64,000 bases of DNA from Capsicum annuum (GCF_002878395.1 NC_061118.1:124175740-124239739), one strand, 5' to 3'. Counted from the first letter of the stretch, positions 10,902-23,090 are shown. Notes: generated by a model from the sequence alone, not told the origin. Translations and numbers: made by a program.

Positions 10902-13631
10902 TGTAACGCCCTAAAAACAGGTCTCGAGACGTCACTCGGTGCTTAGAGCCACAAGTGACCTTAAGCTAACCCTTCTACTGGCATAACTCAAAAGCAACTA
11001 AAATAAATTCATAAAACTGTACAAAATCAATGGAAGACAACTCTTTCTGAATCTGATCAGTACAAAGTGGGTTCACATGATTACAACTCTACTTTCACAA
11101 ATAAACATAAATAAAATACACTGACTATACTGACTGTCTATGAAACCTCTACTAGTATTGACTATTGATAGCCGGGTCATGAATCCATACTATCCTAACT
11201 CAATATGACTGAATGAACAAAATACAATACTACAAAAACTTTGACTAACTTGAGCCCTTGAATAAAAAAGGCTCGTTCTTTGCTGGTGGGAAGATGCAAC
11301 TTGTCTAATTATGATATGTAAGTTATAACTTGTAACTATATTATAAGACAATGTAGCACATAGACATATATGAGGATCAACACTTTGAGGATGTACTGAG
11401 TATATGGAGGTGTATGCATTTAAATGAACAATATCGTTGCTCTTTACATAAATCATGTATGTAAATATGAATGACTCACATGGCTTGAGTAAATTTGAAA
11501 TGTAAATCTCATAAATCATGAATGGTGAAACATGTAATATAAATCTCATGAGTCATCATACTTAACTTAAAAATCTATTTTCTCCTCTTATTCTTATAAC
11601 TTATAAGCTAAAGTAATTTTTAAACAATACTTTCAAAACTTCTGCTTTTATTTTCACTAGAGTAGAACTTCTTTAAAACTTAAGGAACTCTAAGATCATA
11701 ACACTTTTAGAGACTTTGGGATGTACAACTTTAGAGATCTTAAAATATTAATTTTCAAAATATATATATTTTATCTTAAAGAGAGTAGGGAACTTCTTTT
11801 GGGATTTTCTTCTAACTGACATAAATCATGTGAGATGACATGGAGTCCAACGTCTTACCTACATTGGGTAGAGCTTTTCTACCCTTGACATCAAAATAGA
11901 ACCTTAACTTTAGTGATAACTATCTTAACCCACTTGTTTTAATTCAAAAACCTATGGTGGCTCGAAGTTCTTGGGCATGAGACCTCGGAATCAAGCCCAA
12001 CTCAGTGCTAAATACTACTCCCATACTTGCTTAAAACTTTTAGGAAATCCACCTTTAAATAATATGAGGGTCTAAAATGAAGACCAATTATATTCTTGTT
12101 GCATTAAATCATAGATGATGAATAATGTGGATTCCTATCTTAGGTTGTTTCAAAGGATCAACTTTCTCTATCAAAATCTAAAAATAGCTATTCATGGGAT
12201 ACTTAAATCATGATCACTCTTGAAATATCAAGATTAACTCTTAGGGCTTTGAGCCCATGCTTCAAATTCATATCAAACACCATAAAGTTCATGGTTTATA
12301 ACATGATTTTTCATAATACAACTTAAAATTTGTAAAATATAATTATGTACATAAATATTCAAAAGTAGACATGTACCTCAATATCCAAATTACTTTAAAT
12401 CTCAAAATCATAAAATTAGCAACATAGGGTATAAACCCTAAATTAAATTTCATGGAAATCATATAAAAATTCAGAAATTTATAACTTAAAGTAAGCTTTT
12501 GGGCACAAGAACGAAAGAGTTGTTCTTGTTCAAACCCCACATACCATAGATGATAAACTTGGATGAACAACTTGCTTAAGAGATGATATTTGTAATATTG
12601 AATGAGGATTCTTGGAGTTCTTGAACTAAGAACTTGGAATCTTGACCCAACTTGGATAATTAATGGTGAACTTTATGAGATTCTTGAATTTGGGTGATAA
12701 AAGTTAGGTTTTCTAGATGAGAGAATTAGATGAAAAAAGAGGTGTAATCTGCTCAATATCACCCTTAATCCTTTATTTTTATGACCTGGGTTGAGGGGGA
12801 AAAAACCCCCATTGCCCCTCATTAATTTGAGGCAAGAATTCATAACCCGCATTCTAATTTTGCCCTTCAGCGAGACGTGCTACCAACGTGGTAGCTTACT
12901 GCCTCACCCAAAAATGGCTATAACGTTTTGCTTGGGAATCGGATTTTTCCGAAATTGGTATCGTCGGAAAGATAATTCAATTATCTAAAATTTGGTGGGT
13001 CTTGAGATGGAAAATGAAATGTAAATAAATGTTTAAAAATGTTTAAATTAGACTCATATAGGATTGAATGCCAAATTTTGGTTGAATCTAATGTTCTTAG
13101 ATCTACTTGGCTCTAAATGACTTTTATGAACATTATTCACCTAATAAGAACTTCACATACTTAGGATTAAATTCATGAAAAATGAATTCAAATTATGGAT
13201 CAAGAGTACGGCAATTACACCTTTACGGCAATGCATTGAAATCGCATTAAGCTACTGAAAAAGACAAGTGCAAATTTCCACTCTAACGCGATGCAGTGCT
13301 ATTATGTTGCACCACTAGAAATTGACAATTGAAAATTTTGACCTCTCTATGATGTGCCAATATTTTCGATGTCTACTAGAATGTGACGATTGTCCTTTTG
13401 GCATCCACAGCGACGCGGTGCATGCCCAGGTGGGAACTGCATAATTAAAAATGCTCTAACTTCTTCATCGAGTGCTGGAATTGGGTGAATTCGGTATTTT
13501 ATTCAATTTTCCACACAATAGAAGGTCTAAATCTTGAACATTCTATATGAAATAAAGGTCATTCATTTTTGAAGAACATTCTTAACATTCTAGGATTAAA
13601 TTTTAAGCTAGGAAAAATATGGGGTGTTACA
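10902..13631 (-). repeat. 5' LTR of element B (2730 bp)
   Basis: Read on plus it starts TGTAACGCCCT and ends GGGTGTTACA. It is nearly equal in length to 4759-7497, with scattered substitutions and small gaps. The same CpG/TpG-rich tract appears near 12870-13430. Open frames here are paralogous to those in the other LTR and are not preserved intact. Confidence 0.9.
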
Positions 13632-14105
13632 ACTTCACACCCGCCACCCTCATTAAAGGAAAAGGAGTCCCTTTGCAACACTTTTTGTAATAGACTATTT
13701 AAACATTTTCCATAGTCTTTTTCCTTAGCTAGCTTATTTTGAATGAAGATTATAACATTGAAATACCATTTTCCTCTCAAAAAAAGAGTAGACCACCAAC
13801 TTTGAACATCATAAGTGAAAGGTTCAACTTATGTTGTGAAACGAATAGAAACGTGAGTGCTTGAGTGAACCAAGTTCCTCTTGTGTTCACGTAAGAACTT
13901 GGTACTTGTTAATGTTATTTGTAAAGGTTTTAGAGTTTGATACAATCTTTAGTTGCTATATTTCATTTTCTCTTTGTTTCAAGTTATCTATCTTTTTTAT
14001 ATTTCAAGTTTGTGTCTGTTGTTTTTGCTTGGTGTCTTGTATGTGTGGGTTGTTTTTATGAGATTACGGACTATTTTATGCTCATTTAGATACCGTTTGA
14101 TATCA
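13632..14105 (+). repeat. 3' LTR of element A, right part
   Basis: Continues the LTR interrupted at 4758: ACACCCGCCACCCTCATTAA matches the 5' LTR near 850-870, CTATTTAAA is kept, and the end GATATCA (14099-14105) corresponds to GTATCA at 1317. After it, element C gag resumes. Confidence 0.88.
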
Positions 14106-14111
14106 ATTAAC

Positions 14112-14405
14112 TGCCCATATACAGCAGGTAGAGGGTGAGAAGAGGAAATAGGAAAAGTTTGGTGATGGGTAGTACTCAGTGTCAGGGTTATCGAAATGGT
14201 GAAAAATGGTAGAAAAAGAAGTATGGGAGTTCAGATTCCTAATTTTTTGCTAGCCTTCGTACCATTCAAGCGACATATATCATCATAGTGGTGATAATTT
14301 TTAAGCGAAGGGTACCCAATCTTAGTCAAGTAGAGTTTAGTTCTGTGGTTGTCCTCATTGGGTTATTATGATGAAGGAATGGACACATGCTTTAAGTATG
14401 TCTAG
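14112..14405 (+). pseudogene. gag: Element C gag, 3' tail
   Basis: Resumes the gag frame broken at 586 with T-A-H-I-Q-Q-V-E-G-E-K-R, parallel to MTVHMLQVEEKK in element D (near 22090). A Lys/Gly-rich linker follows. The zinc knuckle expected here (C-x2-C-x4-H-x4-C) is not intact; stops and frame changes are frequent. Confidence 0.65.
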
Positions 14406-14407
14406 GC

Positions 14408-15010
14408 ATGCCATTAACTCAAGAATTTTTTAGTTTATCTTCTGCTCCTACTCCTGGTGGTGTTATATATAATTTTGTTACTTCTCCTGGTTCTAGTATT
14501 GGTCAGAATAGGTTGTATGCTTTGGCATCTCAATTGGAATCTGAGGTATCACCGGATGTTGTTAGTAGTATGTTACAACTTTTCTCTCATGATGTATATT
14601 TTTTTCTTGCTTTGGGGTCCACTCTCTCCTATGTGAATTTTTATGTAGTTGTATATTTTGGTTTTGATTTAGAAGTTATTTCAGATTCTTTTTTTGTATC
14701 TACCCTAGTAAGTGACTCGGTTATTGCTAAGAGAGTTTATAGGGGGGTATTTATTGGTGGCAAGAATAACTTGGTGGATCTATTTGAGTTGAATATTGTT
14801 AATTTTAATGTCATTCTGGGTATGAATTGGTTACACTCTTTTTATGTATCCTTTGATTGTCGGACCAGTAAGGTAATCTTTATGTTCCCTAGTGAGCTAG
14901 TTGTAGAGTGGGATGATGTTTCTTTAGCTCTTAGGGGGAGGTTTATTTCTAATCTTAGGGCTCAGAGGTTAATCTTTAAAGGTTGTATTTATCACATGGT
15001 CCGAGTTTAA
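14408..15010 (+). pseudogene. Element C aspartic protease and linker to reverse transcriptase
   Basis: A 200-residue open frame. After a Ser/Pro/Gly-rich lead, the retropepsin fold is recognisable from FFLALGSTLSYVNF (about residues 60-73), FELNIVNFNVILGMNWLHSF (about 123-142) and RGRFISNLRAQRL. The catalytic D-S/T-G has become L-G-S, so the enzyme is dead. Homologous frames in elements D (22679) and H (46700) give the same order. It ends in a stop before the reverse transcriptase frame. Confidence 0.8.
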
Positions 15011-15049
15011 GATTCTAACTCAAAACGTCCTTCTTTCTAGTTAATTTCA

Positions 15050-16497
15050 GTGGTTAATGAGTTTTCAGAGGTTTTTCTAGATGATCTTCCTGGTGTTCCT
15101 CCAAATAGGGAAATAGAGTTTGGTATTGCTCAAATTTTGGACACTTATCCAATTTCTATTCCACTGTATAGAATGGCTCGAGCTGAGTTGAGAGAACATA
15201 AGGAGAAACTTAAAGATCTTCTGGATAAGGGGTTTATTCATCCTAGTATATCTCCTTGGGGTGAACCGGTGTTGTTTGAGCACAAAAAAGATGGTTCCCT
15301 TGGGATGTGCATTGATAATAGGCAGTTGAACAAGGTGACGATCAGGAACAAGTAACCTTCAAGGATAGATAATCTGTTTAACTAGTTATAAGGTGCCAAG
15401 TTCTTTTCTAATGTATTTCTCTTATTTGGGTACCATCAGCTAAAAATTAGGGAGGTGGATATCCCTAAGATGACTTTTTGTACTCGGTATGGGACTTTGA
15501 GTTTTTGGTAATGTTATTTGGGTTGACTAATGCTCCAACAACATTTATGGATCTGATGAGTAGGTTTTTTTGTTAGTATTTAGATCTCTTTGTTATTGTG
15601 TTCATTGATTACATTTTGGTTTATTTGAAGAGCAAGATAGATCATGCTAATCACCTTCGTATGGTGTTTCATACCTTAAAGGAACAATAGTTGTATGCCA
15701 AGTTTGCCAAGTGTGAGTTTTGGTTGAATACTATAACCTTCTTGGGTCATATTATTTCTAGTGAAGGGATCATGATGATTCCACAGAAGGTTGCTATGGT
15801 AAGAGGTAGCCTAGCCCATTACTCCATTTGACATTCAGAGCTTCTTGGGTTTAGCCGAGTATTATAGGCAGTTTATAGAAAGTTTTTATCGGTAGTTGCT
15901 CTATTGACTAAGGTAACTAATAAGAAGGTCAAGTTCTCTTGGTAAAATAATTATGAAGGGAGTTTCAACAAGTCAAAGGATAAGTTAACTTTGGCTCTAA
16001 TTTAGACTTTTTTGGAAGGCAATGATGGATTCATAGTTTATTGTGATGCATGTCGGGCAGGTCTTGGTTACGTGTTGATATGGTAAGGGAAGGTAATTGA
16101 CTATGCTTCCAGGCAGTTGAAAATGGATGAGAGAAATTATCCCACTCATGATTTGGAGCTATTGGCACTTGTGTTTGCTTTGAAAATATGATGGCATTAT
16201 TTGTATGGTGTTTATGTGGATATCTTTTCTGATCATAAGAGTCTACAATACGTGTTCACCCAGAAAGAGCTTAATTTCAGAAAGAGAAGATGGCTTGAGC
16301 TTCTTAAGGATTATGATATAAGTCTTCACTATCACCCATGTCAGGCTAATGTGGTTGCTGATGCTTTTAGCAAGTTATCCATGGGGAGTTTTGCTCATTT
16401 GGAGGAAGGAAAGTGGGAATTAGTGAAGGATATTCACTGCTTGGCCAATCTTAGAGTTTACCTCTTGAACTCCAAGGATAGTGGTGTGATGGTGTAA
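15050..16497 (+). pseudogene. Element C reverse transcriptase and RNase H
   Basis: The N-terminal fingers are open (15050-15355: [20 protein letters not shown], then [10 protein letters not shown], then [15 protein letters not shown]). From 15353 the frame breaks repeatedly: KYP has become K-stop-P, GYHQLKIREVDIPK is readable near 15430-15470, and the catalytic YxDD region near 15600 reads FIDY, losing an aspartate. RNase H is legible as VYCDACRAGLG near 16038 and [17 protein letters not shown] near 16137. A final open part (16201-16497) contains YGVYVDIFSDHKSLQYVFTQ and NVVADAFSKL. Not functional. Confidence 0.85.
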
Positions 16498-16499
16498 GA

Positions 16500-17994
16500 A
16501 GTGGTTTGATCATTTCTTGGTGTAGAGATTAAGGAGAAACAAGTGCTAGATCCTAGCTTGATGAAAATCAAGAGTGACATTAGTAGGAAAAAGGTAGTGG
16601 TATTTGAGATTAGTGGTGATGGTACTTTACTGTACTAGGAAATTTATGTGTTCCTTATATCGATGGGTTGCGACAAAGGATTTTAGCTGAGGTGCATGAC
16701 TAGTTCTATATTGTTCATCATGGATTGACTAAGATGTATCATGATCTTATGGAGGTCTATTGATGGAATGGCACAAAGAGGGATTTGGCTGATTTCGTGG
16801 CCAAGTACATTGTGTGTCAATAGGTTAAGGTTGAGCACATGAGGCAAGGAGGGTTGTATCAAGAAATTGACTTGGCTGAATGGAAACTTGAAGTGATCAT
16901 TATGGACTTCATTACCGGTCTTCCTTGGTCTCAGAATCAATATGATTCAATTTGGGTCATCGTGGATAGGATGACTAAGTCTGCACACTTTTTTCACAGT
17001 ATGGACTACCTTCTCGATGGAGGATTGTGCTAAGCGGTATTTTTAGGAGATTGTGAAGCTGCAAGGGGTGCCTATTTTGATCATTTCTGATCGTGGAATG
17101 CAGTTTACATCTCATTTATGATAGTTTTTTTAGAGAATATTGAGGACAAAGGTAAGTCTGAGTACCACTTTTCATCCGTAGATGGATGGGAAAGTTGAGA
17201 GAATTATTTAAACATTGGAGGATATGGTTCGGGCTTGTGTAATTGATTATTTTGGCAATTGGGTTGAGTATCTACCTTTGGTAGAGTTTGTTTACAACAA
17301 TAGCTATCATTCTAGTATTGGTATGGCTTCTTTTGAGGCATTGTATAGTAGGAGGTGTGAGTCTTCTATTGGTTGGTTTGAGCTTTGTAAGGTGGACATG
17401 TTTGGTCCGAATTTGGATTACCAGACTATAGAGAAGGTAAGGGTGATTAGGGATAGGCTTAAGGCTACCCAAAGTGTCCAAAAGTCCTATGCGGATGTTA
17501 GGCATAGAGACTTAGAATTTGAGGTTAGGGATGAGGTTTTCCTTAAGGTATCTCCTATGAAAGGAGTAATATAGTTTGTCTAGAAGGGGAAGCTCAGTCC
17601 CCGGCATGTCGATCCTTATGAGATTTTGTGGAGAGTTGGTAATGTTGCTTATAAGCCGGAGTTGCCTTCTATCTTGGGCTTTGTTCATCCGATCTTTCAT
17701 GTTTCCATTATGAGGAAGTACACTAGTTATCTTTCTTCGGTTGTTCCTTTGAAAAGATTGGGTCTCACAGATTCTTTGTCTTATAAAGAGGTCCCAGTTG
17801 AGATCTTGGATTGTCACGTTCATCAGTTATGGACCAAGGATGTGGCTTCAGTTAAGGTTCTTTGGCGGAACCATAAGGTAGAAGAAGCTACATGGGAAGT
17901 GGAGGAGGACATAAAATCCAAATATCCACATTTATTTTATGCTCTTGGGATTCATGTGGAAGTTATGTGTCTTAAACACATCTTTATGTTCTGA
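16500..17994 (+). pseudogene. Element C integrase with chromodomain-like C terminus
   Basis: Integrase inserts element DNA into the host genome. Visible parts: zinc-binding region near 16700-16830 (degraded), core with MDFITGLPWSQNQYDSIWV (about 16902-16958, first catalytic Asp) and IISDRGMQF near 17080 (second Asp). The catalytic Glu region near 17180-17220 is blurred by a frame change. EDMVRACVIDYFGNWVEYLP at 17218 and YNNSYHSSIGMASFEALYSR follow. The last frame (17626-17994) has FHVSIMRKY and a truncated chromodomain (VLWRNHKVEEATWEVEED), typical of Del/Tekay chromoviruses. Stops at 17034, 17209 and 17573 break it. Confidence 0.85.
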
Positions 17995-18131
17995 GTTTGT
18001 TAAAGGAAAGATTAACATATTTGCCTCTTTGTTTTCAAACTTTGTTAAAGATTGAGAACATATTTGATAATGAAAATGACTCATGTGTGTGGTTACCCCT
18101 ATCTTGTCCATCATTTAGGGAGAATGTTCCT

Positions 18132-18142
18132 AGTGGGGGAGA
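18132..18142 (+). promoter_or_regulatory. Polypurine tract of element C
   Basis: AGTGGGGGAGA lies just before the 3' LTR start TATAACGCC (18144). Between the end of pol (17994) and this tract I see only a short untranslated tail. Confidence 0.75.
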
Positions 18143-18143
18143 C

Positions 18144-18912
18144 TATAACGCCTTGGGTTTTGACCCTTAGAAAATTTGTAGGAATTTTGGTCTCTTGACA
18201 CAATACCACTTGAGGGTACAAGCCATATATTGTGGTATAGAGGGTAAGGTCCAGTTGTATACTGACTAGTGTTGGTTGGTTGGATGTATTTTTGTTATTG
18301 GAATGGATATGACTTAGGGGTATGAGTCATATTAGTGGTCACATATTATTTGGTTCCTTAATTTAATCTTTGACTTGGTTACGTAGGTTGGATCTGAATA
18401 CGAATGGCTCACCATAAGTCGTAATTAAGGGTACAAGTCGTACCATGGACTCGTATAGTGGACAGTATCTAAATCTTTCTTGAGCTTAAATCTGCCAAGG
18501 GTACGAATGAAGGGTACAGATCACATACTGTCAATAGGACTTGGTTGGATATGTTTTATACTAGACACTATTGGATCTAAGGGTTGTCACCAGGATACGA
18601 GTGGAGTCTACTAATAGTATTAGAGGGTACGACTCGTGTGGCTCAGTCATACCCCTGTGATAGTACTTTGGTGCAACTGAAGTGGGGCTATTCTTGATAT
18701 TTCACCACTTATCCTAATAAAGTCCCATGACTTCTAACTTACTTGGGAGGTTATTTACTATATTATTCAATTCATTAACACTTAGAAACTTTTCTAAAAC
18801 ACTCCATAATTCTCTCAAGAACTTTTAGGCATGGGAACCTAGGGTTTCAACTAAAGGATCTATTTGGGGCTTGTCTTGGTGATTTATTTCCGTTATTATC
18901 TTGGTTTAAGGT
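18144..18912 (+). repeat. 3' LTR of element C, left part
   Basis: Begins TATAACGCCTTGGG after the polypurine tract. It carries several copies of words around GTACGACTCGT / ACGAGTCGTAC and their relatives (18400-18660). A probable transcript start region (TTATTTACTATATTATTC near 18750) is followed by AGGGTTTCAACTAAAGG near 18841, typical of transcribed LTR leaders. It is broken at 18912 by element D. Confidence 0.75.
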
Positions 18913-19198
18913 TGTAATGCCCCACATTTTGGGCTACAATATAGACCATGATTACAATGCATTGATAATCCCAAAGCCATAAATCCTATGCTAATATGGG
19001 CATTATAATTTGTGTCAACTTCTATCAACTATGAATCTTTGTATATATCGAATTAGAGAGCCTACTATGTGTAAAATGATAGGTTTTCGAGTTAGCTTTC
19101 CAACCATATCAATTTTGCTACAATCCAACTCCCGAGCAATAAGTTATGGCCTTTCAAAGTAGAATGCATCGCCTAAACAATCACACATGGCCACTGGA

Positions 19199-19302
19199 AA
19201 GCATATGTGATAGCATATGTGCCGCCTATGTAAATATAGGTGATATCATATGCGGTGCCTATATAAATATAGGAGATATCATAAGCGGCACATATCTTAT
19301 AG
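19199..19302 (+). repeat. 33-bp tandem repeats in element D 5' LTR
   Basis: About two full units plus part of a third, of the form CATATGCGGYGCCTATGTAA followed by ATATAGGNGATAT. The 3' LTR has one unit more (26558-26690). Confidence 0.85.
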
Positions 19303-20103
19303 TTTCAAGTGACTTAAACACTCCGTTTTTGGGGCAAAATAGTCCTTTTCCCACCCTTATTTAGCAATAAACATGAAATTCAGTCCCCAATTCTCCAAAA
19401 TACATCCACATTCATCTAAAAGTTGTCAAGAACACTCCCAAGGGTTTCAAATAAAAAACCTAAAAAAATCAAGATTCAACCGTGGGTTTTCAAAATTGAT
19501 TAGAGATTCGGAATCCCCAATTCATAGGCTTCAAGAAACACCTGTTATTTTCTGAAATAAAGGTACGCGGGGTTTTCCTAAATTCTCATGGGCATAGAAA
19601 AATCATGTTTTAGAATGGAGTTTTTGAATCTATGTATATATTCATGTATTAAATGTTTTAACATCATTGTTTTGGTCTTTTGACCTTTCCCAAAGTGATT
19701 CGAGAATATGAATGTATGAAATCATGTATTTAAGAATGAATTCTTGTTGATAGCATGATTTTTGGTGAATTTTTCAGATTTCTCATAGCATATGAATTAT
19801 TTTGTCGTGCATCCCTGAAAAGCACTGTATGAAATGATTGGACTCTTGTTATTATTTAATATTGGTTTTAAATCACTAAAGAGGGAATCAAGTTTGAATG
19901 TTTAATGTTCATAATGCATGTAATGAAAAAGTGCATGGATTTGCTAAAAGCACTAGACCACCATATGTTGATGAAGTTTTTTGCATGATTTTGACTTGAG
20001 TTTCAAAACACGAAATCTTCTTTATCAATTGCATATTTTTGGTGGTCTAAATTATTCTTTAAATATAAGATTTAACTTAATGAATTATGGCTCAGAAATC
20101 ATG

Positions 20104-20130
20104 ACTTGCAAGTTTTGGTATGACGATACC
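20104..20130. repeat. Palindrome plus hairpin in element D 5' LTR
   Basis: ACTTGCAAGT (20104-20113, a perfect 10-bp palindrome) is followed by GGTATGACGATACC (20117-20130), a 5-bp stem with a GACG loop. The same block occurs in the other LTR of D (27491-27517, stem slightly mutated) and in element C's LTR (28956-28986). Confidence 0.75.
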
Positions 20131-20594
20131 ACTTCAGACCAATGCCATATCAGACTCAAACTAATAAATATTTCAGACTATTATAATTTTAGACATTCAG
20201 AATGTTGCATGTACAGAAAAGGTTAAAAATGGGTAAACAGAGATGTTAGGTGGTTCCCTGAGGAGGGCTTGAGTTCAAGCAACTCATTGCCTAAAATTGT
20301 GGTTTGCCGACCTGGGTATATTATTATACGATGACTTAAGTGTTGTGTGGTGTATCAGATTCAAGAACTCCAACCTTTACGGCATACTCGGGTTGGAGGC
20401 TTCTCCGTCGAGTCAATGGTGTATTCCATATCGCTCATGGAATATTAGACTTGTAGGGGATACCACCTAACTCAGAAGTAATACACAGATCAGAGTTTAA
20501 GATTTACAGACAGGTTATATGTTTTTAGAAGATGCCCATGTGTTTTCAGAAACTATTTTATGCATAATGTTCGATGAAAATTTTCGCTCACGTA

Positions 20595-20620
20595 ATATAT
20601 ATATATATATATATATATAT
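20595..20620. repeat. (AT)n microsatellite
   Basis: Thirteen AT units. The 3' LTR counterpart near 27980-27992 is much shorter, so the run expanded after insertion or shrank in the other copy. Confidence 0.9.
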
Positions 20621-21092
20621 GTTCAATTACTCTATTTTGTATTTCTTCGCATGCCTGTACAATTGTGCTGACCCCCTTCCTCCCAGGTACTGAGGCACAG
20701 TCTAGGGGTCCAGATCCTTAGTAGAGTCTACAGACAGGGTTTTCTCAGAGTTCAGTTGATGAGCCTTCTTTTCTTCGGAAGGCCTAGTCATTTAGGTATT
20801 TATTTCAGTATAGTTTTTGGTCTGCTGGGGGCCTTGTTCTAGTTATTCAGATAGTATGTCAGTAGAGATTTTACAGACTATTGCAGATGTTTATTAAATA
20901 TTATTGGGCATGTTTTTAGGCCTTTAACTGTTTTAAATTGTTGACCATGTTTCCATATTATTGTGTCTAATCCATATTACTTTGATCATATGAACTATGT
21001 GCATGATTACAAGATAGACAGAGGGCGTTTTGGGTCTTTGGGTTCGGGAATGCTCATCATGGCCAGGGCCCTTATTTGGGTCATGACAAACT

Positions 21093-21104
21093 TGGTATCA
21101 AAGC
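21093..21104 (+). promoter_or_regulatory. Primer-binding site of element D
   Basis: TGGTATCAAAGC, four bases after the LTR end. It matches the initiator-methionine tRNA complement at 11 of 12 positions. Confidence 0.9.
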
Positions 21105-21298
21105 ACGGTTCATGGTCCCAAGGTGTCTACAAAATCACGCCGGGTAGAGTCTTGGTTAAGGGTATGTAGCGCGCCACACTTATAAACAAGAGGCTACTAG
21201 GTGTTTACGAAATATTTCCCCTCTTTTTGATTTAGTTTGTGCTTCAGAGTCTGAACTATCCCCTAATCAATGATCTATTGTATTTCAAAAACATAGTT

Positions 21299-22560
21299 AT
21301 GTCTCCACGTCGTATCATCGATCAGAATGCTCAGGCAGATGAGGTCCGTCCCACCTATGGGATGCGGACCGTAATAGAGTTCACACTCCAGAACCTGTCC
21401 CTACTCTGGGAGTCCCTCCAGTCCTGACCAATCCACCTCGAGCTCTGTCGACTGATTTCAACCATCCCCCGACTGCTCAGAGAGATATTTCAAATGCAGA
21501 ATTCAGATGGTCTATTTATATACTGACACAGTTGGTAACTAACCAGGCTTAATGATTAGAAGATGTTGGCTCTGCAGCTGTTATGTCTGAGGCTCTAGGG
21601 TCGGACATTTCATGAAAATAAACCCACCCAAGTTGACTGGCACCAAGGTGGAGGAATATCCATAGGAGTTCATGGATGAGATGGAAAAGATATTTATGGT
21701 AATGTATGTGGATGAGGTTGAAGGGGTGGAACTAGCAACTTATCAACTTAAGGATGTTGCGAATCACTAGTATGCCGACTGGGAGGAGGCAAAAGGTGAA
21801 AGTGCTGAGCCCACAATTTGGGGCAAATTTATGGAAGCTTTCCTTGATCGATTCTTTCCTATGGAGTTGAGGGAGGCCAAAGCAGAAGAGTTTATGAATG
21901 TGAATCAGGGCAGTATGAGTGTCCAGGAGTACACTTTGAAGTTTAATAAACTAGCCTGCTATGCACAAGGGTTAACTACTAATATGATAGCTCGGGTGAG
22001 GAAATTTGCATTTGGCCTTTCTGATAACCTGGTGCTTGAGTCCCAGGGGGAAATGTTGAATAAGAAGTTAGAATTTTCTAGGATGACCGTTCATATGCTG
22101 CAGGTAGAAGAGAAAAAGAAGAAGATCTCTGAAGCTAGTGAGGTAGAAAGATAATTGAAAAGAGCCAGATCAGTAGACCAGAGTCACAGTCAGCCTCAGG
22201 GCGGTAAGTAGGGAAATAAATGGTAGAAAAAGAAGATATGGGGTAATGTGCAGTCTACTGCCAGTGCCCCAGTACCCTGACCACTAGCAGACAGACGATC
22301 TCAGAGTTTTTAGACTAACCATAGAACCAGAGCTCAGGATACTTAGTCACAAGGTTGTGTGGCTCAGCAATATCATACTTTTCCACAGTGCAAGACTTGT
22401 GGTAGAAATCATCCAGGAAGGTGTCAGTTGGGCTCATTAGTTTGTTATTCATGTGGTCAGCTGGGTCACCTTTAGAGGGAATGTCCATCTGCTAGAAAGA
22501 ATGTTGGTGGTGCAAAATCTCAGGCAAATTCTTTGGCACCACCCCCGCCTCAAAAGGGCA
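21299..22560 (+). pseudogene. gag: Element D gag with zinc knuckle
   Basis: The start ATG at 21299 (MSPRRIIDQNAQADEV) is the first in the internal region and begins a plausible gag N terminus. The gag core is readable from KINPPKLTGTKVEEYP near 21620 to the open stretch 21831-22154 (FMEAFLDRFFPMELREAKAE, then QEYTLKFNKLACYAQGL). A Lys-rich, Gln-rich linker follows, then a zinc-knuckle region (CKTCGRNHPGRC near 22390 and CYSCGQLGHL near 22447, the latter followed by a stop and ECP). Frameshifts lie near 21425 and 22160. Protein length of about 420 residues fits chromoviral gag. Confidence 0.85.
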
Positions 22561-22639
22561 CCACATCAGCTGTCGGGAACAGTCACAACTGGTTATATGC
22601 TTTGACCAACTGCTAGGAGGCGGAAGCTTCCCCAGATGT

Positions 22640-23090
22640 TGTTACCAGTATGTTACAAATATTTTCCATGATGTTTATTTGTTATTTGATCCCAGGTCTA
22701 CTTTATCCTATTTGACCCCTTATGTGGCTGTTGGTTTTGGGTTTGAGCCCAGCGTGATCTCTGAACTCTTTCCTATTTCCACCCCAGTGGCGGATTCTAT
22801 TATTGCTAGGAGGGTGTATAGGGGTTGTGTTGTTTATTTTGGAAGCCGAGATACGTTAGCAGATCTAATAGAGTTAGATATGGTTGTTTTTGATGCTATC
22901 TTGGGAATGGATTGGCTTAATTCATGCTATTCCACATTAGATTGTAGGACTCGAAGGGTCACTTTTTCTTTCCTGAATAAACCAGTGATAGAGTGGGAAG
23001 GACATTCTTTAACACCTAGAGGGCACTTTATATCCTATCTCAGAGCCAGCAAACTCATTTCTAAAGGTTGCTTGTACCACCTTATCCGAG
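22640..23090 (+). pseudogene. Element D aspartic protease
   Basis: Retropepsin domain at the start of an open stretch: [20 protein letters not shown], then [12 protein letters not shown], then [20 protein letters not shown]. The catalytic D-S/T-G is D-P-R, so activity is lost. It continues in frame into the reverse transcriptase without a stop, as expected for a single pol polyprotein. Confidence 0.85.

Larger units (their letters stand above)
4759..13631 (-). mobile_element. Element B: large non-coding LTR retrotransposon (LARD-like)
   Basis: Two near-equal LTRs (4759-7497, 2739 bp; 10902-13631, 2730 bp) with TGTAACACC/GGTGTTACA termini flank a 3.4-kb interior without coding potential. Orientation is minus: the primer-binding site read on the minus strand lies next to the right LTR (10886-10897), and the purine tract AAGGGGGAGA lies next to the left LTR (7500-7509). 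The insertion splits element A's 3' LTR between ACTC (4755-4758) and ACTT (13632-13635), probably a decayed target-site duplication. Long LTRs plus a non-coding interior fit the LARD class of non-autonomous elements. Confidence 0.88.
587..14105 (+). mobile_element. Element A: pol-less LTR retrotransposon inserted in element C gag
   Basis: LTRs begin T(G/A)ATAC and end GTATCA/ATATCA, giving short inverted termini. The 5' LTR is 587-1317; the 3' LTR is 4498-4758 plus 13632-14105, split by element B. The flanks TTGAC (582-586) and TTAAC (14107-14111) are a decayed 5-bp target-site duplication. The internal region (1318-4497, about 3.2 kb) has a leader, an interrupted frame at 2401-3330 and a longer frame at 3356-4540. 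I see no protease, reverse transcriptase, RNase H or integrase. It must have depended on proteins from another element, unless this is a derived deletion copy. The lineage is not recognised. Confidence 0.82.
18913..21088 (+). repeat. 5' LTR of element D (2176 bp)
   Basis: Starts TGTAATGCCCCACATTTTGG and ends TTGGGTCATGACA. Compared with 26157-28467 it lacks about 110 bp near 18997-19001 and one 33-bp repeat unit near 19210, and has a longer AT run (20595-20620). Confidence 0.92.
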
